From JAOADN01 sp046155885 (GTDB lineage: Bacteria > Pseudomonadota > Alphaproteobacteria > Rhodobacterales > Rhodobacteraceae): a DNA stretch of 64,000 bases. The stretch covers positions 1-64,000 of the forward strand of contig JBJXFU010000119.1 in the NCBI GenBank assembly GCA_046155885.1. The letters are read 5' to 3'. Positions within the stretch are counted from its first letter, which is position 1; the number at the start of each line of letters is the position of its first letter. The notes under the pieces were generated by a model that made no database searches, had not been told where the DNA came from, and saw nothing but the letters and a program-made list of their open reading frames with translations. The position numbers were made by a program, and so were the translations under genes. Positions 45,343 to 53,647 of this stretch are shown one piece after another.

Positions 45343-46680
45343 ATGGCGGGCAAGGAAAAGGACTGGAAGGCCGAGGCGAAGAAGCTGCGCGAGAAGCTGA
45401 AAAGGCTGCGCGGAAAGGCTGCGGCGGTCGCCGCAAAGGCAAAGTCCGTATCGCCGCTTGCCCCGGCCGCCTTCCCGGCGCTTCCCGCGATAGCGGGGGC
45501 CGAGTTCGCGGCTGTCGCGGCAGGCGTCCGCTATGCTGGGCGCACGGATGTGATGCTGGTGCGCCTCGCCCCCGGCGCCACAGTTGCCGGCGCCTTCACC
45601 CGGTCATCGACCCGCTCGGCATGCGTACGCGATTGCGAGGCGAAACTGGCGGGGAAGGCCGATCCGGGTGCCGGAGCGGCGATCGTCGTCAATTCGGGCA
45701 ACTCGAACGCCTTTACCGGAAAGGCCGGCGAAGCATCGGTCGCTTCTATCTCGGGGGCGGTGGCGGCGGCATTGGGCATTCCGACCGGGCGGGTGTTTTC
45801 GTCCTCGACCGGAGTGATCGGTGAGCCGATGGCGCATGACCGAATCGTTGCCAGGGTGCCCGAACTTACCGCCGCCCTGGATGCAGGCGGGATGGAGATG
45901 GCCGCCCGCGCGATCATGACCACCGATACCTTTCCCAAGGCCTCGACAGTCGAGATCGCCGGCGAAGGCGGGCCGATCCGCATCGCCGGTATCGCGAAAG
46001 GCTCGGGAATGATTGCCCCCGACATGGCAACAATGCTGGTCTACATCTTCACCGACGCGGCGATCCCGCAGCAGCTTCTGCAGAAGATGCTGTCCCGCCA
46101 TATGGACACGACCTTCAACGCGATCACCGTGGACAGCGACACCTCGACCTCCGACACGCTGATACTCGCCGCCACCGGCCAGGGCCCCGCGGCCCCGATA
46201 ACCTCGGCCTCTGGACCGGTCGCGAAGGCCTTCGAAGCGGGGCTTGCGAAGGTGATGCTGGATCTCGCCCACCAGGTCGTCCGCGACGGCGAGGGCGCCA
46301 CTAGGTTCGTCGAGGTCGCCGTGACGGGGGCAAGATCCGATGCTGACGCCCGCAAAGTGGCCCTGGCCATTGCAAATTCGCCGCTGGTCAAGACCGCCAT
46401 CGCCGGCCAAGACCCGAACTGGGGCCGCATCGTCGCCGCTATCGGCAAGTCCGGCGCCGAGGCCGACCGCGACCGCCTGACCATCCGCTTCGGCGAAATA
46501 CTTGTCGCCGAAAAGGGCTGGCGCGCGCCGTCCTACACGGAAGAGGCGGGCGCGGTATATATGATGGGCGCAGAGCTTCGTCTGGGGGTTGACCTCGGCC
46601 TTGGGCGCGGGAAGCGAACCGTCTGGACCTGCGACCTGACCCACCGCTACATCGACATCAACGCGGATTACCGCTCTTGA
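45343..46680 (+). CDS. argJ: glutamate N-acetyltransferase / amino-acid acetyltransferase ArgJ
   Basis: ArgJ transfers acetyl from N-acetylornithine to glutamate in the cyclic arginine pathway. The 445-residue precursor self-cleaves before a conserved Thr, seen here in IAPDMATMLVYIFTD (A-T-M-L site), giving alpha and beta chains. Other motifs are VVNSGNSNAFTG and NWGRIVAAIGKSG. The first 35 residues are a Lys/Ala-rich helix (KDWKAEAKKLREKLKRL) absent from most ArgJ proteins. mutT overlaps the stop by four bases. Confidence 0.95.
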   Translation: MAGKEKDWKAEAKKLREKLKRLRGKAAAVAAKAKSVSPLAPAAFPALPAIAGAEFAAVAAGVRYAGRTDVMLVRLAPGATVAGAFTRSSTRSACVRDCEAKLAGKADPGAGAAIVVNSGNSNAFTGKAGEASVASISGAVAAALGIPTGRVFSSSTGVIGEPMAHDRIVARVPELTAALDAGGMEMAARAIMTTDTFPKASTVEIAGEGGPIRIAGIAKGSGMIAPDMATMLVYIFTDAAIPQQLLQKMLSRHMDTTFNAITVDSDTSTSDTLILAATGQGPAAPITSASGPVAKAFEAGLAKVMLDLAHQVVRDGEGATRFVEVAVTGARSDADARKVALAIANSPLVKTAIAGQDPNWGRIVAAIGKSGAEADRDRLTIRFGEILVAEKGWRAPSYTEEAGAVYMMGAELRLGVDLGLGRGKRTVWTCDLTHRYIDINADYRS

Positions 46681-47075
46681 AGATGGTGCTGGTGGCGGCG
46701 GTCGCGCTGATCGACGCGGACGGTCGGGTTCTTCTGGCCCAGCGCCCCGAAGGGCGGGCGATGGCCGGGCTGTGGGAGTTCCCCGGCGGAAAGATCGAAT
46801 CGGGGGAAACGCCCGAGGCGGCGCTGATCCGCGAGTTGGCTGAGGAACTTGGGATCGGAACCTGGAAAAGCTGCCTTGCTCCCCTCAGTTTCGCTAGCCA
46901 CGGCTATCCTGACTTTCACCTTCTCATGCCGCTTTTCGCCTGCCGCCGTTGGGAAGGCACGCCCGCCGCCCGAGAAGGCCAGAAACTCGCCTGGGTCCGG
47001 CCGCGCGACCTTCGCCTTTACCCGATGCCGCCCGCCGACTTGCCGCTGATCCCTGTTCTTCGCGACTGGCTCTGA
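46677..47075 (+). CDS. mutT: 8-oxo-dGTP diphosphatase MutT
   Basis: MutT sanitises oxidised dGTP. The 132-residue Nudix protein has the complete Nudix box, beginning GGKIESGETPEAA and continuing RELAEELGI, and the N-terminal VLVAAVALIDADGRVLLAQR. TTG 46677 overlaps the argJ stop (TTGA) and gives the MKxVLV N-terminus common in the family; ATG 46683 is the alternative. The argJ-mutT pairing is frequent in Rhodobacterales, so it is probably translationally coupled. Confidence 0.92.
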   Translation: MKMVLVAAVALIDADGRVLLAQRPEGRAMAGLWEFPGGKIESGETPEAALIRELAEELGIGTWKSCLAPLSFASHGYPDFHLLMPLFACRRWEGTPAAREGQKLAWVRPRDLRLYPMPPADLPLIPVLRDWL

Positions 47076-47156
47076 CCTTTCCGGCCGGACCCGCGCGCCT
47101 TTTTGCCGACGGGAAATCGCGCTTCGCGAATATTGTTTCCAAATCCGATGGTCTAT

Positions 47157-47170
47157 GTCACTAATGTGAC
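47157..47170. promoter_or_regulatory. GTCAC-N4-GTGAC dyad upstream of the 45-aa gene
   Basis: GTCAC-TAAT-GTGAC is a perfect 5-bp dyad about 70 bases upstream of ATG 47241, in AT-richer DNA that probably contains the gene's promoter. It may be a regulator half-site pair, but the protein that binds it is unknown. Confidence 0.35.
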
Positions 47171-47240
47171 CGTCGGGTTTGTGAATCGTAAAGATGCGCG
47201 GCCTACATTGATAGCAGCCCTGGATTTGGGGAGGTTTGGG

Positions 47241-47378
47241 ATGCTGCGAACGATCATCTTGGGCAGTTGCGTGTCCGTGCAAGGCACGTTCGAACGGCAG
47301 CTCGACAACGGAAAGATCGTCGTACGGGTGGGCAACCGCCTGTTCGAGGGAACCCCCGTTCTGAAAAAGGCCGCCTGA
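47241..47378 (+). CDS. conserved-looking 45-aa protein of unknown function
   Basis: The protein starts MLRTIILGSCVSVQGTFE and contains IVVRVGNRLFEGTPVLKKAA, which reads like a compact SH3/beta-barrel piece. It has no membrane segment. GGGGAGG lies 7 bases before ATG 47241, a very strong ribosome binding site. The stop codon lies inside the loop of the terminator hairpin. The gene stands alone between mutT and the convergent infB. Function is unknown. The strong translation signal, own terminator and AT-richer upstream region support a real monocistronic small gene. Confidence 0.7.
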   Translation: MLRTIILGSCVSVQGTFERQLDNGKIVVRVGNRLFEGTPVLKKAA

Positions 47379-47391
47379 ACGGGCGGCTTTT
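47364..47391 (+). terminator. rho-independent terminator, probably bidirectional
   Basis: GCCGCC and GGCGGC pair around a 6-base loop, flanked by AAAAA on the left and TTTT on the right (then GGGCTTTT). It can terminate the 45-aa gene on the plus strand and infB, which ends 20 bases away, on the minus strand. Confidence 0.85.
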
Positions 47392-47411
47392 GGGCTTTTC
47401 CTACCGGAGAC

Positions 47412-49937
47412 CTACGCCAGCTTGCGCTGGACTTCCTCCCGCTCGAAAATCTCGATGACATCGCCCTGGCGGATATCGTCGTAGTTCTCGAAGGCCATCC
47501 CGCATTCCTGCCCGGACTGGACCTCTTTCACTTCGTCCTTGAAACGCTTGAGCGTCTTCAGCGTGCCTTCGTGAATCACAACGTTGTCGCGCAGAAGCCG
47601 CACGCCCGCTGAACGGCGCGCCACGCCTTCGGTGACCAGACACCCGGCAACCTTGCCGACGTTCGAAACCTTGAACACTTCCTTGATCTCGGCATAGCCG
47701 ATGAAGGTTTCGCGCACTTCCTTCTTCAGAAGGCCCGAGGCCGCCGCATGGATGTCGTTCACCAGATCGTAAATGATGGAATAATAGCGGATCTCGACTC
47801 CCTTCTGGTTCGCCGTCGCCCGTGCCGGCGCGTTCGCCCTCACGTTGAACCCGATGACCGGCGCCCGCGAGGCCTCGGCCAAGCCGATATCGCTTTCGGT
47901 GATCGCCCCGACCCCGGAGTGCAGCACCCGGACCCGCACTTCGTCGTTTCCGATTTTTTCCATGGCCTGAACAATCGCCTCAGCCGAACCTTGGACGTCG
48001 GCCTTCACGACGATCGGCAGCTCAGTCACCGATTCATCGGCCCGGGCCTTTGCCATCAGCTGCTCCAGCGTCGTCGCAGCGCCCGCCGCCGCGCGTTTGT
48101 CGCGCGCAGCCTTTGCCCGGTAGTCGGCGATCTCGCGCGCCTGCGCCTCGGTTTCGACGACGTTCAGCACGTCGCCCGCCTCGGGCGTCGCGGTAAGGCC
48201 AAGCACCTCGACCGGAACCGACGGCCCGGCCTCGGCCAGCCTTTCGCCCTTGTCGTTCATCAGCGCACGGACTTTGCCCCAGACCTCGCCCACGACGAAA
48301 ATGTCGCCCTGGCGCAGCGTACCGTTCTGCACCAGCACGGTCGCCACCGGACCGCGGCCCACGTCGAGCTTCGCCTCGATCACCGCGCCCGTGGCCGCCC
48401 GGTCCGGATTGGCCTTCAACTCCAGAATCTCGGCCTGAAGTGAAATCGCTTCGAGGAGGGTGTCGAGCCCCTTGCCCGTCACCGCCGAAACCTCGACGTC
48501 CTGCACCTCGCCTGACATCTGCTCCACGACAACTTCGTGCTGCAGAAGGTCTGTCCTGACCTTCTGCGGATTGGCCGACGGCTTGTCGACCTTGTTGATC
48601 GCCACGATCATCGGCACTTTCGCCGCCTTGGCATGGGCTATCGCCTCGACGGTCTGCGGCATGACCGCATCGTCGGCCGCCACGACCAGGATGACGATAT
48701 CGGTAACCTGCGCGCCCCGTGCCCGCATCGAGGTAAAGGCCGCATGGCCCGGCGTGTCGAGGAAGGTGACGATCCCGCTGCCGGTCTTCACCTGATAGGC
48801 GCCGATGTGCTGAGTGATCCCACCCGCTTCGCCCGACACAACGTTGGTCTTGCGGATCGCGTCAAGAAGCGATGTCTTGCCGTGGTCGACATGGCCCATG
48901 ATCGTCACGACCGGCGGACGCGGCCGCAGCGTTTCGGGCGCGTCGCCGACGGCGCCGATGACCTGCTCGACGTCGGCGTCGGAAACCCGGACCGCGTGGT
49001 GACCGAACTCCTCGATTACAAGTTCGGCCGTGTCGGCGTCGATGGTCTGGTTCATGGTGACCATCATTCCCATCTTCATCAGCGACTTGACCACATCGGC
49101 CGCGCGCTCGGCCATGCGGTTGGCAAGCTCCTGCACGACGATGGTTTCGGGCAGCTGCACGTCGCGCACCTGCTTTTCGGCCCGCATGGCAAGGCCGAGC
49201 GCCTTAGCGCGCGCCTTTTCCTGCTTGCGCTTCATCGCGGCGAGCGACCGCTGACGGCCGCCCTCTCCGTCCAGCGCCTCGGTCAGCGTCAGCTTGCCGG
49301 TACGGCGGCTTTCGTCGCGCGCGGCTTTCGCGCGGTTGTCACGGTCGGCCACGCGGTCGTCGCGTTCCCGGTCGGTCTTGCGGGGCCCGCCGACAGGTAC
49401 GCCCTTGGTCGCAGCGCGCGTCGCGGCGGCTTCCGCGGCGGCCGGATCGGCCTTCACAGTGGGGGCGCCGGCGGGCTTGCGCACTTCTTCCTTGCGCTTC
49501 TCGCGCGCCTCGGTCTCGCGCACCTTGCGCGCCTCTTCCTCGGCCTTCATGCGCAGCGCCTCTTCGCGCTCGCGCTCCTCGCGTTCCTTGGCTTCGATCT
49601 CGACCCGGCGGCGGGCGCGATCTTCCTCTCGGGCGCGCTCGTCGGCATCGCGCTGGGCGGATTCGACCACCTCGCGGGCACGAGCGGCCTGCAGCGCCTT
49701 CATGCGCCGCTCCATTTCGGCATCCGATATCCCGGCCGGGCGGCGCGCCGGGTCGCTTGAAACGGACGTCGGGCCACCGGGTTTGGCCAGCGGCGCCACG
49801 GGCTTCTGCGGCACGACCACGCGCTTGCGCTTGGTCTCGACCAGAACGGCGTGGGTGCGCCCGTGGCTGAAGCTCTGCTTCACCTGACCCGAGCGTCCGC
49901 CCAGTCCGAGGGGTTTCTTGTCGCCCGTATCCGTCAT
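47412..49937 (-). CDS. infB: translation initiation factor IF-2
   Basis: IF-2 is the GTPase that brings initiator tRNA to the 30S subunit and promotes subunit joining. The 841-residue protein has a long charged N-terminal region (coiled, Arg/Glu/Ala-rich, about residues 70-260). The G domain follows with GHVDHGKTSLLDAI, FLDTPGHAAF and INKVDKPSAN, then the C-terminal tRNA-binding domains. The start overlaps the stop of ylxR by four bases (ATGA). It is the last gene of the rimP-nusA-ylxR-infB operon. Confidence 0.98.
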   Translation of the reverse strand: MTDTGDKKPLGLGGRSGQVKQSFSHGRTHAVLVETKRKRVVVPQKPVAPLAKPGGPTSVSSDPARRPAGISDAEMERRMKALQAARAREVVESAQRDADERAREEDRARRRVEIEAKEREEREREEALRMKAEEEARKVRETEAREKRKEEVRKPAGAPTVKADPAAAEAAATRAATKGVPVGGPRKTDRERDDRVADRDNRAKAARDESRRTGKLTLTEALDGEGGRQRSLAAMKRKQEKARAKALGLAMRAEKQVRDVQLPETIVVQELANRMAERAADVVKSLMKMGMMVTMNQTIDADTAELVIEEFGHHAVRVSDADVEQVIGAVGDAPETLRPRPPVVTIMGHVDHGKTSLLDAIRKTNVVSGEAGGITQHIGAYQVKTGSGIVTFLDTPGHAAFTSMRARGAQVTDIVILVVAADDAVMPQTVEAIAHAKAAKVPMIVAINKVDKPSANPQKVRTDLLQHEVVVEQMSGEVQDVEVSAVTGKGLDTLLEAISLQAEILELKANPDRAATGAVIEAKLDVGRGPVATVLVQNGTLRQGDIFVVGEVWGKVRALMNDKGERLAEAGPSVPVEVLGLTATPEAGDVLNVVETEAQAREIADYRAKAARDKRAAAGAATTLEQLMAKARADESVTELPIVVKADVQGSAEAIVQAMEKIGNDEVRVRVLHSGVGAITESDIGLAEASRAPVIGFNVRANAPARATANQKGVEIRYYSIIYDLVNDIHAAASGLLKKEVRETFIGYAEIKEVFKVSNVGKVAGCLVTEGVARRSAGVRLLRDNVVIHEGTLKTLKRFKDEVKEVQSGQECGMAFENYDDIRQGDVIEIFEREEVQRKLA

Positions 49938-50560
49938 TCCGACTTCTGTTCCTTCCCGGCGCCCAAAGCGCCGTCAACCGGCCTGAGGCCAGTCAGCTTC
50001 GCGGCCTCCTCTACAACACGCTCCGCGAGTCCGCCAGCCGCAAGCGCGGCATGTATAACGGAATCGCGTCCGAAGGCCATACCGAGCTCGGACGCCTTCA
50101 GGCAGCCGAACCAGCGGGCCCCTTCCGGGGTCCAGAGCTTGCCCTTGCCGCGGTCCGATCCATCGCTTGCCTGCAACAGAACCTTGACCCGGCCATCCGA
50201 CAGCCAGCCCTTGACCTTCTCGAACCCGGCCACCGCCCGCGCGCCTTTGCGCGCCAGCGAAACCAGGTCGACCACCCGTCGGGCCAGGGCCGCTTCAACC
50301 AGATCGGTCAGGCCGTCCGGCACCAGCGCCGGGGTCTTCGCAGCGCGCGAGAAGACGCCCTTGCCGGCCTTGTCCAGCGCCGCCCGGTCGGCGGCGACCC
50401 ACAGGCCCCGCCCCGGCAGCTTTCCCGCAAGGTCTGGCACGATCATGCCGTCGGGCGACAGGACGAACCGGATCAGCCCGCGCTTCGGCTGGCTTTCGCC
50501 GGTGACGATGCACCGCCGCTCCGGCCCATCCGCCGCCTTGTCCGCCCCGCCCCGGGTCAT
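49934..50560 (-). CDS. YlxR/L7Ae-domain RNA-binding protein
   Basis: The 208-residue protein joins an N-terminal YlxR (DUF448) domain (RRCIVTGESQPKRGLIRFVL, then PGRGLWVAADRAAL) to an L7Ae/L30e-like domain (VVDLVSLARKGARAVAGFEK). Both bind RNA; this fusion is standard in alphaproteobacteria between nusA and infB. ATG 50560 is preferred over an in-frame TTG at 50578 because AAAGGGGCGGG directly precedes it. Role in rRNA transcription or translation is inferred from context. Confidence 0.88.
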   Translation of the reverse strand: MTRGGADKAADGPERRCIVTGESQPKRGLIRFVLSPDGMIVPDLAGKLPGRGLWVAADRAALDKAGKGVFSRAAKTPALVPDGLTDLVEAALARRVVDLVSLARKGARAVAGFEKVKGWLSDGRVKVLLQASDGSDRGKGKLWTPEGARWFGCLKASELGMAFGRDSVIHAALAAGGLAERVVEEAAKLTGLRPVDGALGAGKEQKSE

Positions 50561-50589
50561 CCCGCCCCTTTCCGCCAAGCCCCCTCAGA

Positions 50590-52203
50590 TCAGGCCCGCG
50601 CCACTTCCTCAGCGCCCGCTTCGGGTTCGCCAACCTTGGCAAGCTCGTCGGGATCGACCCAGCCGAGCTGCACGCGCGCGGTCATCACCAGAAGCTGCGC
50701 CTCTTCCAGGCTCATGTCGAACTTCTCGAGGATGCCTTCGTCCTTCACCCGCTCACCGTTCACCGTGGTCCAGCCGCCCGCCAGCTCCCAGTCCGCGCAG
50801 GTCGCGAAGTCTTCGAGCGTCTTGATCCCGTCATTGCCCAGTTTTTCGAGCATCTGCGGCGTCAGCCCCTCGAATGCGAAAAGGCTGTCCTCGACACCCA
50901 GTGCCCGCGCCGCTTCCAGCGCCGCCTTGTTCTGCGCCTCGAGGTGATCGCGCGCTCGGGCCTGCAGCTCCGCCGCAGTGCCTTCGTCGACGCCCTCGAT
51001 GGTCAGGAGCTCTTCCAAGTCCACATAGGCCACTTCTTCAAGGCTGGTGAACCCCTCCGAGACGAGCAGCTGCGCGAAGAATTCGTCCAGGTCGAGCGCG
51101 TCGACGAAGAGCTTGGTGCGTTCCGCGAATTCCGCCTGCCGTTTTTCGCTTTCCTCGGCCTCGGTCATGATGTCGATGTCAAGTCCCGTCAACTGGCTGG
51201 CCAGGCGCACATTTTGCCCGCGCCGCCCGATGGCGAGCGAAAGCTGTTCGTCCGGCACCACCACGTCGATCTTGCCCGCTTCTTCGTCGATGACGACCTT
51301 CGACACTTCGGCCGGCTGGAGCGCGTTCACCAAGAACGTGGCCTGATCCTCGTTCCAGGGGATGATGTCGATCTTTTCGCCCTGAAGCTCGTTCACCACC
51401 GCCTGCACCCGGCTGCCGCGCATGCCGACGCAGGCACCGACCGGGTCGATGGAGCTGTCGTAGCTGATGACGGCGATTTTCGCGCGGCTGCCCGGATCGC
51501 GGGCCACGGCCTTGATCTCGATAATGTTGTCGTAGATTTCGGGCACTTCCATCTTGAAGAGCTCGGCCATGAACTGCGGGTCGGTGCGCGACAGGAATAC
51601 CTGCGGCCCGCGCGGCTCGCGCCGGACATCCTTGATGTAGCAGCGGATGCGGTCGTTCGGGCGATAGCTTTCGCGGCCGATCTTTTCGGTCCGCCGCAGG
51701 ATGCCTTCGCCCCGGCCGATATCGACGATGATGTTGCCGTATTCCTCGCGCTTGACGACGCCGTTGATGATCGTGCCCTTGCGGCCGATGAATTCCTCGA
51801 ACTGCCGGTCGCGTTCCGCCTCGCGCACCTTCTGCAGGATGACCTGCTTGGCCGATTGCGCCGCGATCCGGCCGAGGTCGACCGGAGGCACCTCGTCCAC
51901 GATCATGTCGCCGAGCTTGGGGTCGGACAGCCAGGTCTTGGCCTGCGCCACGGTCAGCTGCGCCTGGTAGTTCTCGACCGCGTCATCCTCGACCACGGTG
52001 CGGACGCGGGTGAAGTTCGCGCGGCCCGTCTTGCGGTCGATGGCCACGCGGATGTCCATCTCGGCGCCGTAGCGGGACTTGGCGGCACGGGCCAGGCTTT
52101 CCTCCATCGCCTGGATCACCAGATCGGGGTCGATCATCTTCTCGCGCGCGACAGCCTCGGCGGTCTGCAAAAGCTCAAGCTGGTTGGCGGATGTGATGGC
52201 CAT
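50590..52203 (-). CDS. nusA: transcription termination/antitermination factor NusA
   Basis: NusA binds RNA polymerase and modulates pausing, termination and rRNA antitermination. The 537-residue protein has the N-terminal domain (LELLQTAEAVAREKMID), the S1 domain (IINGVVKREEYGNIIVDIGR), and two KH domains (ACVGMRGSRVQAVVNELQGE; LAIGRRGQNVRLASQLTG). Two C-terminal acidic repeats (LLTIEGVDEGTAAEL; MLEKLGNDGIKTLEDFA) follow. ATG 52203 has GGAGGAGA upstream within the rimP tail. One base separates it from the rimP stop. Confidence 0.98.
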   Translation of the reverse strand: MAITSANQLELLQTAEAVAREKMIDPDLVIQAMEESLARAAKSRYGAEMDIRVAIDRKTGRANFTRVRTVVEDDAVENYQAQLTVAQAKTWLSDPKLGDMIVDEVPPVDLGRIAAQSAKQVILQKVREAERDRQFEEFIGRKGTIINGVVKREEYGNIIVDIGRGEGILRRTEKIGRESYRPNDRIRCYIKDVRREPRGPQVFLSRTDPQFMAELFKMEVPEIYDNIIEIKAVARDPGSRAKIAVISYDSSIDPVGACVGMRGSRVQAVVNELQGEKIDIIPWNEDQATFLVNALQPAEVSKVVIDEEAGKIDVVVPDEQLSLAIGRRGQNVRLASQLTGLDIDIMTEAEESEKRQAEFAERTKLFVDALDLDEFFAQLLVSEGFTSLEEVAYVDLEELLTIEGVDEGTAAELQARARDHLEAQNKAALEAARALGVEDSLFAFEGLTPQMLEKLGNDGIKTLEDFATCADWELAGGWTTVNGERVKDEGILEKFDMSLEEAQLLVMTARVQLGWVDPDELAKVGEPEAGAEEVARA

Positions 52204-52204
52204 G

Positions 52205-52792
52205 TCAGGTCTCCTCCGGTGTCTCGGGTTCCTCGACGATCTCGTCGAAGGCGGTTTCATCTATCGCGCCGGAGGCTTTCCTCTGGCGCAGCATCTCGGC
52301 GATCAGCGCGTCGGTCAGGATCAGCTTGGCGTCGCTGAGCCAGTCGAACTTCAGCCCGATCACCACCTCGGCGCCCTGATTCTCGATCTCGACCAGCACC
52401 TCGCCGTCTTCGGTGCCGCGCAGGATGCCCTTGAAACGCTTGCGCCCGTCGATCTGTTCGGAGGTCTCGATCCGTGCCTCCCAGCCTTCCCAGACGTCGA
52501 AGTCCTTCATCCGGGTGAGCGGCCGGTCGATGCCCGGGGACGAGACTTCCAGGTGGTAGTTGTCCTCGATCGGGTCCTCGACATCGAGGATCGCGCTGAC
52601 TGCGGTGGAAATCCTGCCGCAGTCGGCCACGTCGATCCCGCCCTCGGGCCGGTCGGCCATGATCTGCAGGGTCTTGGTGTTGCCACCCATCAGCCGCACC
52701 CGCACCAGTTCGAACCCCAGCCCTTCCACGGCGGGGGTCACGATCTCGGCGAGGCGCCGGTCGATGGCGGTCTTGGCGATGAGGTCGGTCAT
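52205..52792 (-). CDS. rimP: ribosome maturation factor RimP
   Basis: RimP assists 30S subunit assembly. The 195-residue protein has the N-terminal alpha/beta domain (LGFELVRVRLMGGNTKTLQI, then DCGRISTAVSAILD and LEVSSPGIDRPL) and a C-terminal Sm-like barrel (ILRGTEDGEVLVEIE). It heads the nusA-infB operon. The ATG at 52792 lacks a clear ribosome binding site and lies only 20 bases beyond the T-run of a terminator-like hairpin, pointing to leader-based control. Confidence 0.95.
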   Translation of the reverse strand: MTDLIAKTAIDRRLAEIVTPAVEGLGFELVRVRLMGGNTKTLQIMADRPEGGIDVADCGRISTAVSAILDVEDPIEDNYHLEVSSPGIDRPLTRMKDFDVWEGWEARIETSEQIDGRKRFKGILRGTEDGEVLVEIENQGAEVVIGLKFDWLSDAKLILTDALIAEMLRQRKASGAIDETAFDEIVEEPETPEET

Positions 52793-52811
52793 TGCGCTGG
52801 AGCGGGGTCCG

Positions 52812-52876
52812 GAAACGAAAAACGGGCCAGAGCGGCCCGTCGGAACTTCCGGTGGGTGCCGGGATTGGACCCCGGC
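52812..52876 (-). promoter_or_regulatory. rimP-nusA operon leader: hairpin plus terminator-like attenuator
   Basis: On the minus strand the leader folds into GCCGGG-N7-CCCGGC (52858-52876). A perfect 7-bp hairpin ACGGGCC-GCTCT-GGCCCGT (52822-52840) follows, and TTTTTCGTTT comes right after. This is a complete intrinsic terminator placed 20 bases before the rimP ATG and downstream of the only promoter-like sequence. Either rimP transcription must read through it, or it terminates the methyltransferase gene upstream and the operon is fed by read-through. Confidence 0.65.
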
Positions 52877-52893
52877 GCCGCGCTGTTGAAGGG

Positions 52894-52922
52894 GATATAA
52901 TCAGGCCCCTCTGCCGATGCAA
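52894..52922 (-). promoter_or_regulatory. probable rimP operon promoter
   Basis: On the minus strand TTGCAT (52917-52922) and TATATC (52894-52899) are 17 bases apart. A start near 52887 would give a leader of about 95 bases containing both hairpins. Confidence 0.45.
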
Positions 52923-52932
52923 GGTATTTCCG

Positions 52933-53553
52933 TCAGCGTGTACGGAACACCATCACCAGCCCCCGGTCGTCCTTGTGGGGGTGGTCCGCGCCTTCGTAGA
53001 TCGGGATGTCGCGGAAGCGGACCGGGTCGATCCGGCCTGCGGCCACCAGCTTGGCCAGCGCCGACCCGAACCCCGCGCCATCCAGCACCGCCGGGATCGT
53101 CCCGCAGACGAAGAGCGCGCCGGGTTTCGTCACGCGCAGAAGCTCCGGCAGGCATTCCGGCCCGACATGGCCATACGTAAAGGTGCCGCAGGTGATCACG
53201 GCGTCATAGGCCGCGTCGGGCAGTTGCAGGGGCTTCGTCAGGTCGCCTAGGATCAGGTTGCGGTAAAGACCCTTGCCTTCGGCCACCAAGAGCATCTCGG
53301 GCGTGATGTCGAAGGCATCGACCGTCAACCCCCGCAGGTGTTCGACCACCAGCCCCGTCCCAGCGCCCGCGTCAAGGATCGTGCCGCCCCCGAATTCGGC
53401 CTTCAGGATGCCCGCGATCTCGCGCGGGGCGATGTAGCCCCAGCCCTTGCCGAAGCTCTCGTCATAGGACGAGGCCCAGGTGCCGTAGAGCTTGCGCGCC
53501 TCTTCCGGCCCGTTGATGTCGTAGGCGTTGTCGAGACCATAGGTGTCGAGCAT
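52933..53553 (-). CDS. class I SAM-dependent methyltransferase
   Basis: The 206-residue Rossmann methyltransferase has motif I TILDAGAGTGLVVEHL near residue 75, then VDAFDITPEMLLVAEGKG and the post-motif YDAVITCGTFTYGHVGPE. The substrate is unknown; the YGTWASSYDESFGKGWGY N-terminus resembles small-molecule or Williams-Beuren-type methyltransferases. ATG 53553 (LDTYGLDNAYD) gives the usual start. It is upstream of the rimP leader on the same strand. Confidence 0.85.
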   Translation of the reverse strand: MLDTYGLDNAYDINGPEEARKLYGTWASSYDESFGKGWGYIAPREIAGILKAEFGGGTILDAGAGTGLVVEHLRGLTVDAFDITPEMLLVAEGKGLYRNLILGDLTKPLQLPDAAYDAVITCGTFTYGHVGPECLPELLRVTKPGALFVCGTIPAVLDGAGFGSALAKLVAAGRIDPVRFRDIPIYEGADHPHKDDRGLVMVFRTR

Positions 53554-53647
53554 CGCGAAGCGTCCTTTCGCTGGTCGAGAGCGTTCGGAACGACGCAATA
53601 GGACCGCCGCGTGACAGCGGAATGACTGTTCTGGTGGCAGCGCGGCC

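Noticed and set aside
52850..52890. Possible tRNA gene upstream of rimP, as in enterobacteria where metY precedes rimP
   Set aside because: Only a T-arm-like hairpin is present; there is no pairing acceptor strand, D-arm or anticodon arm within tRNA length.
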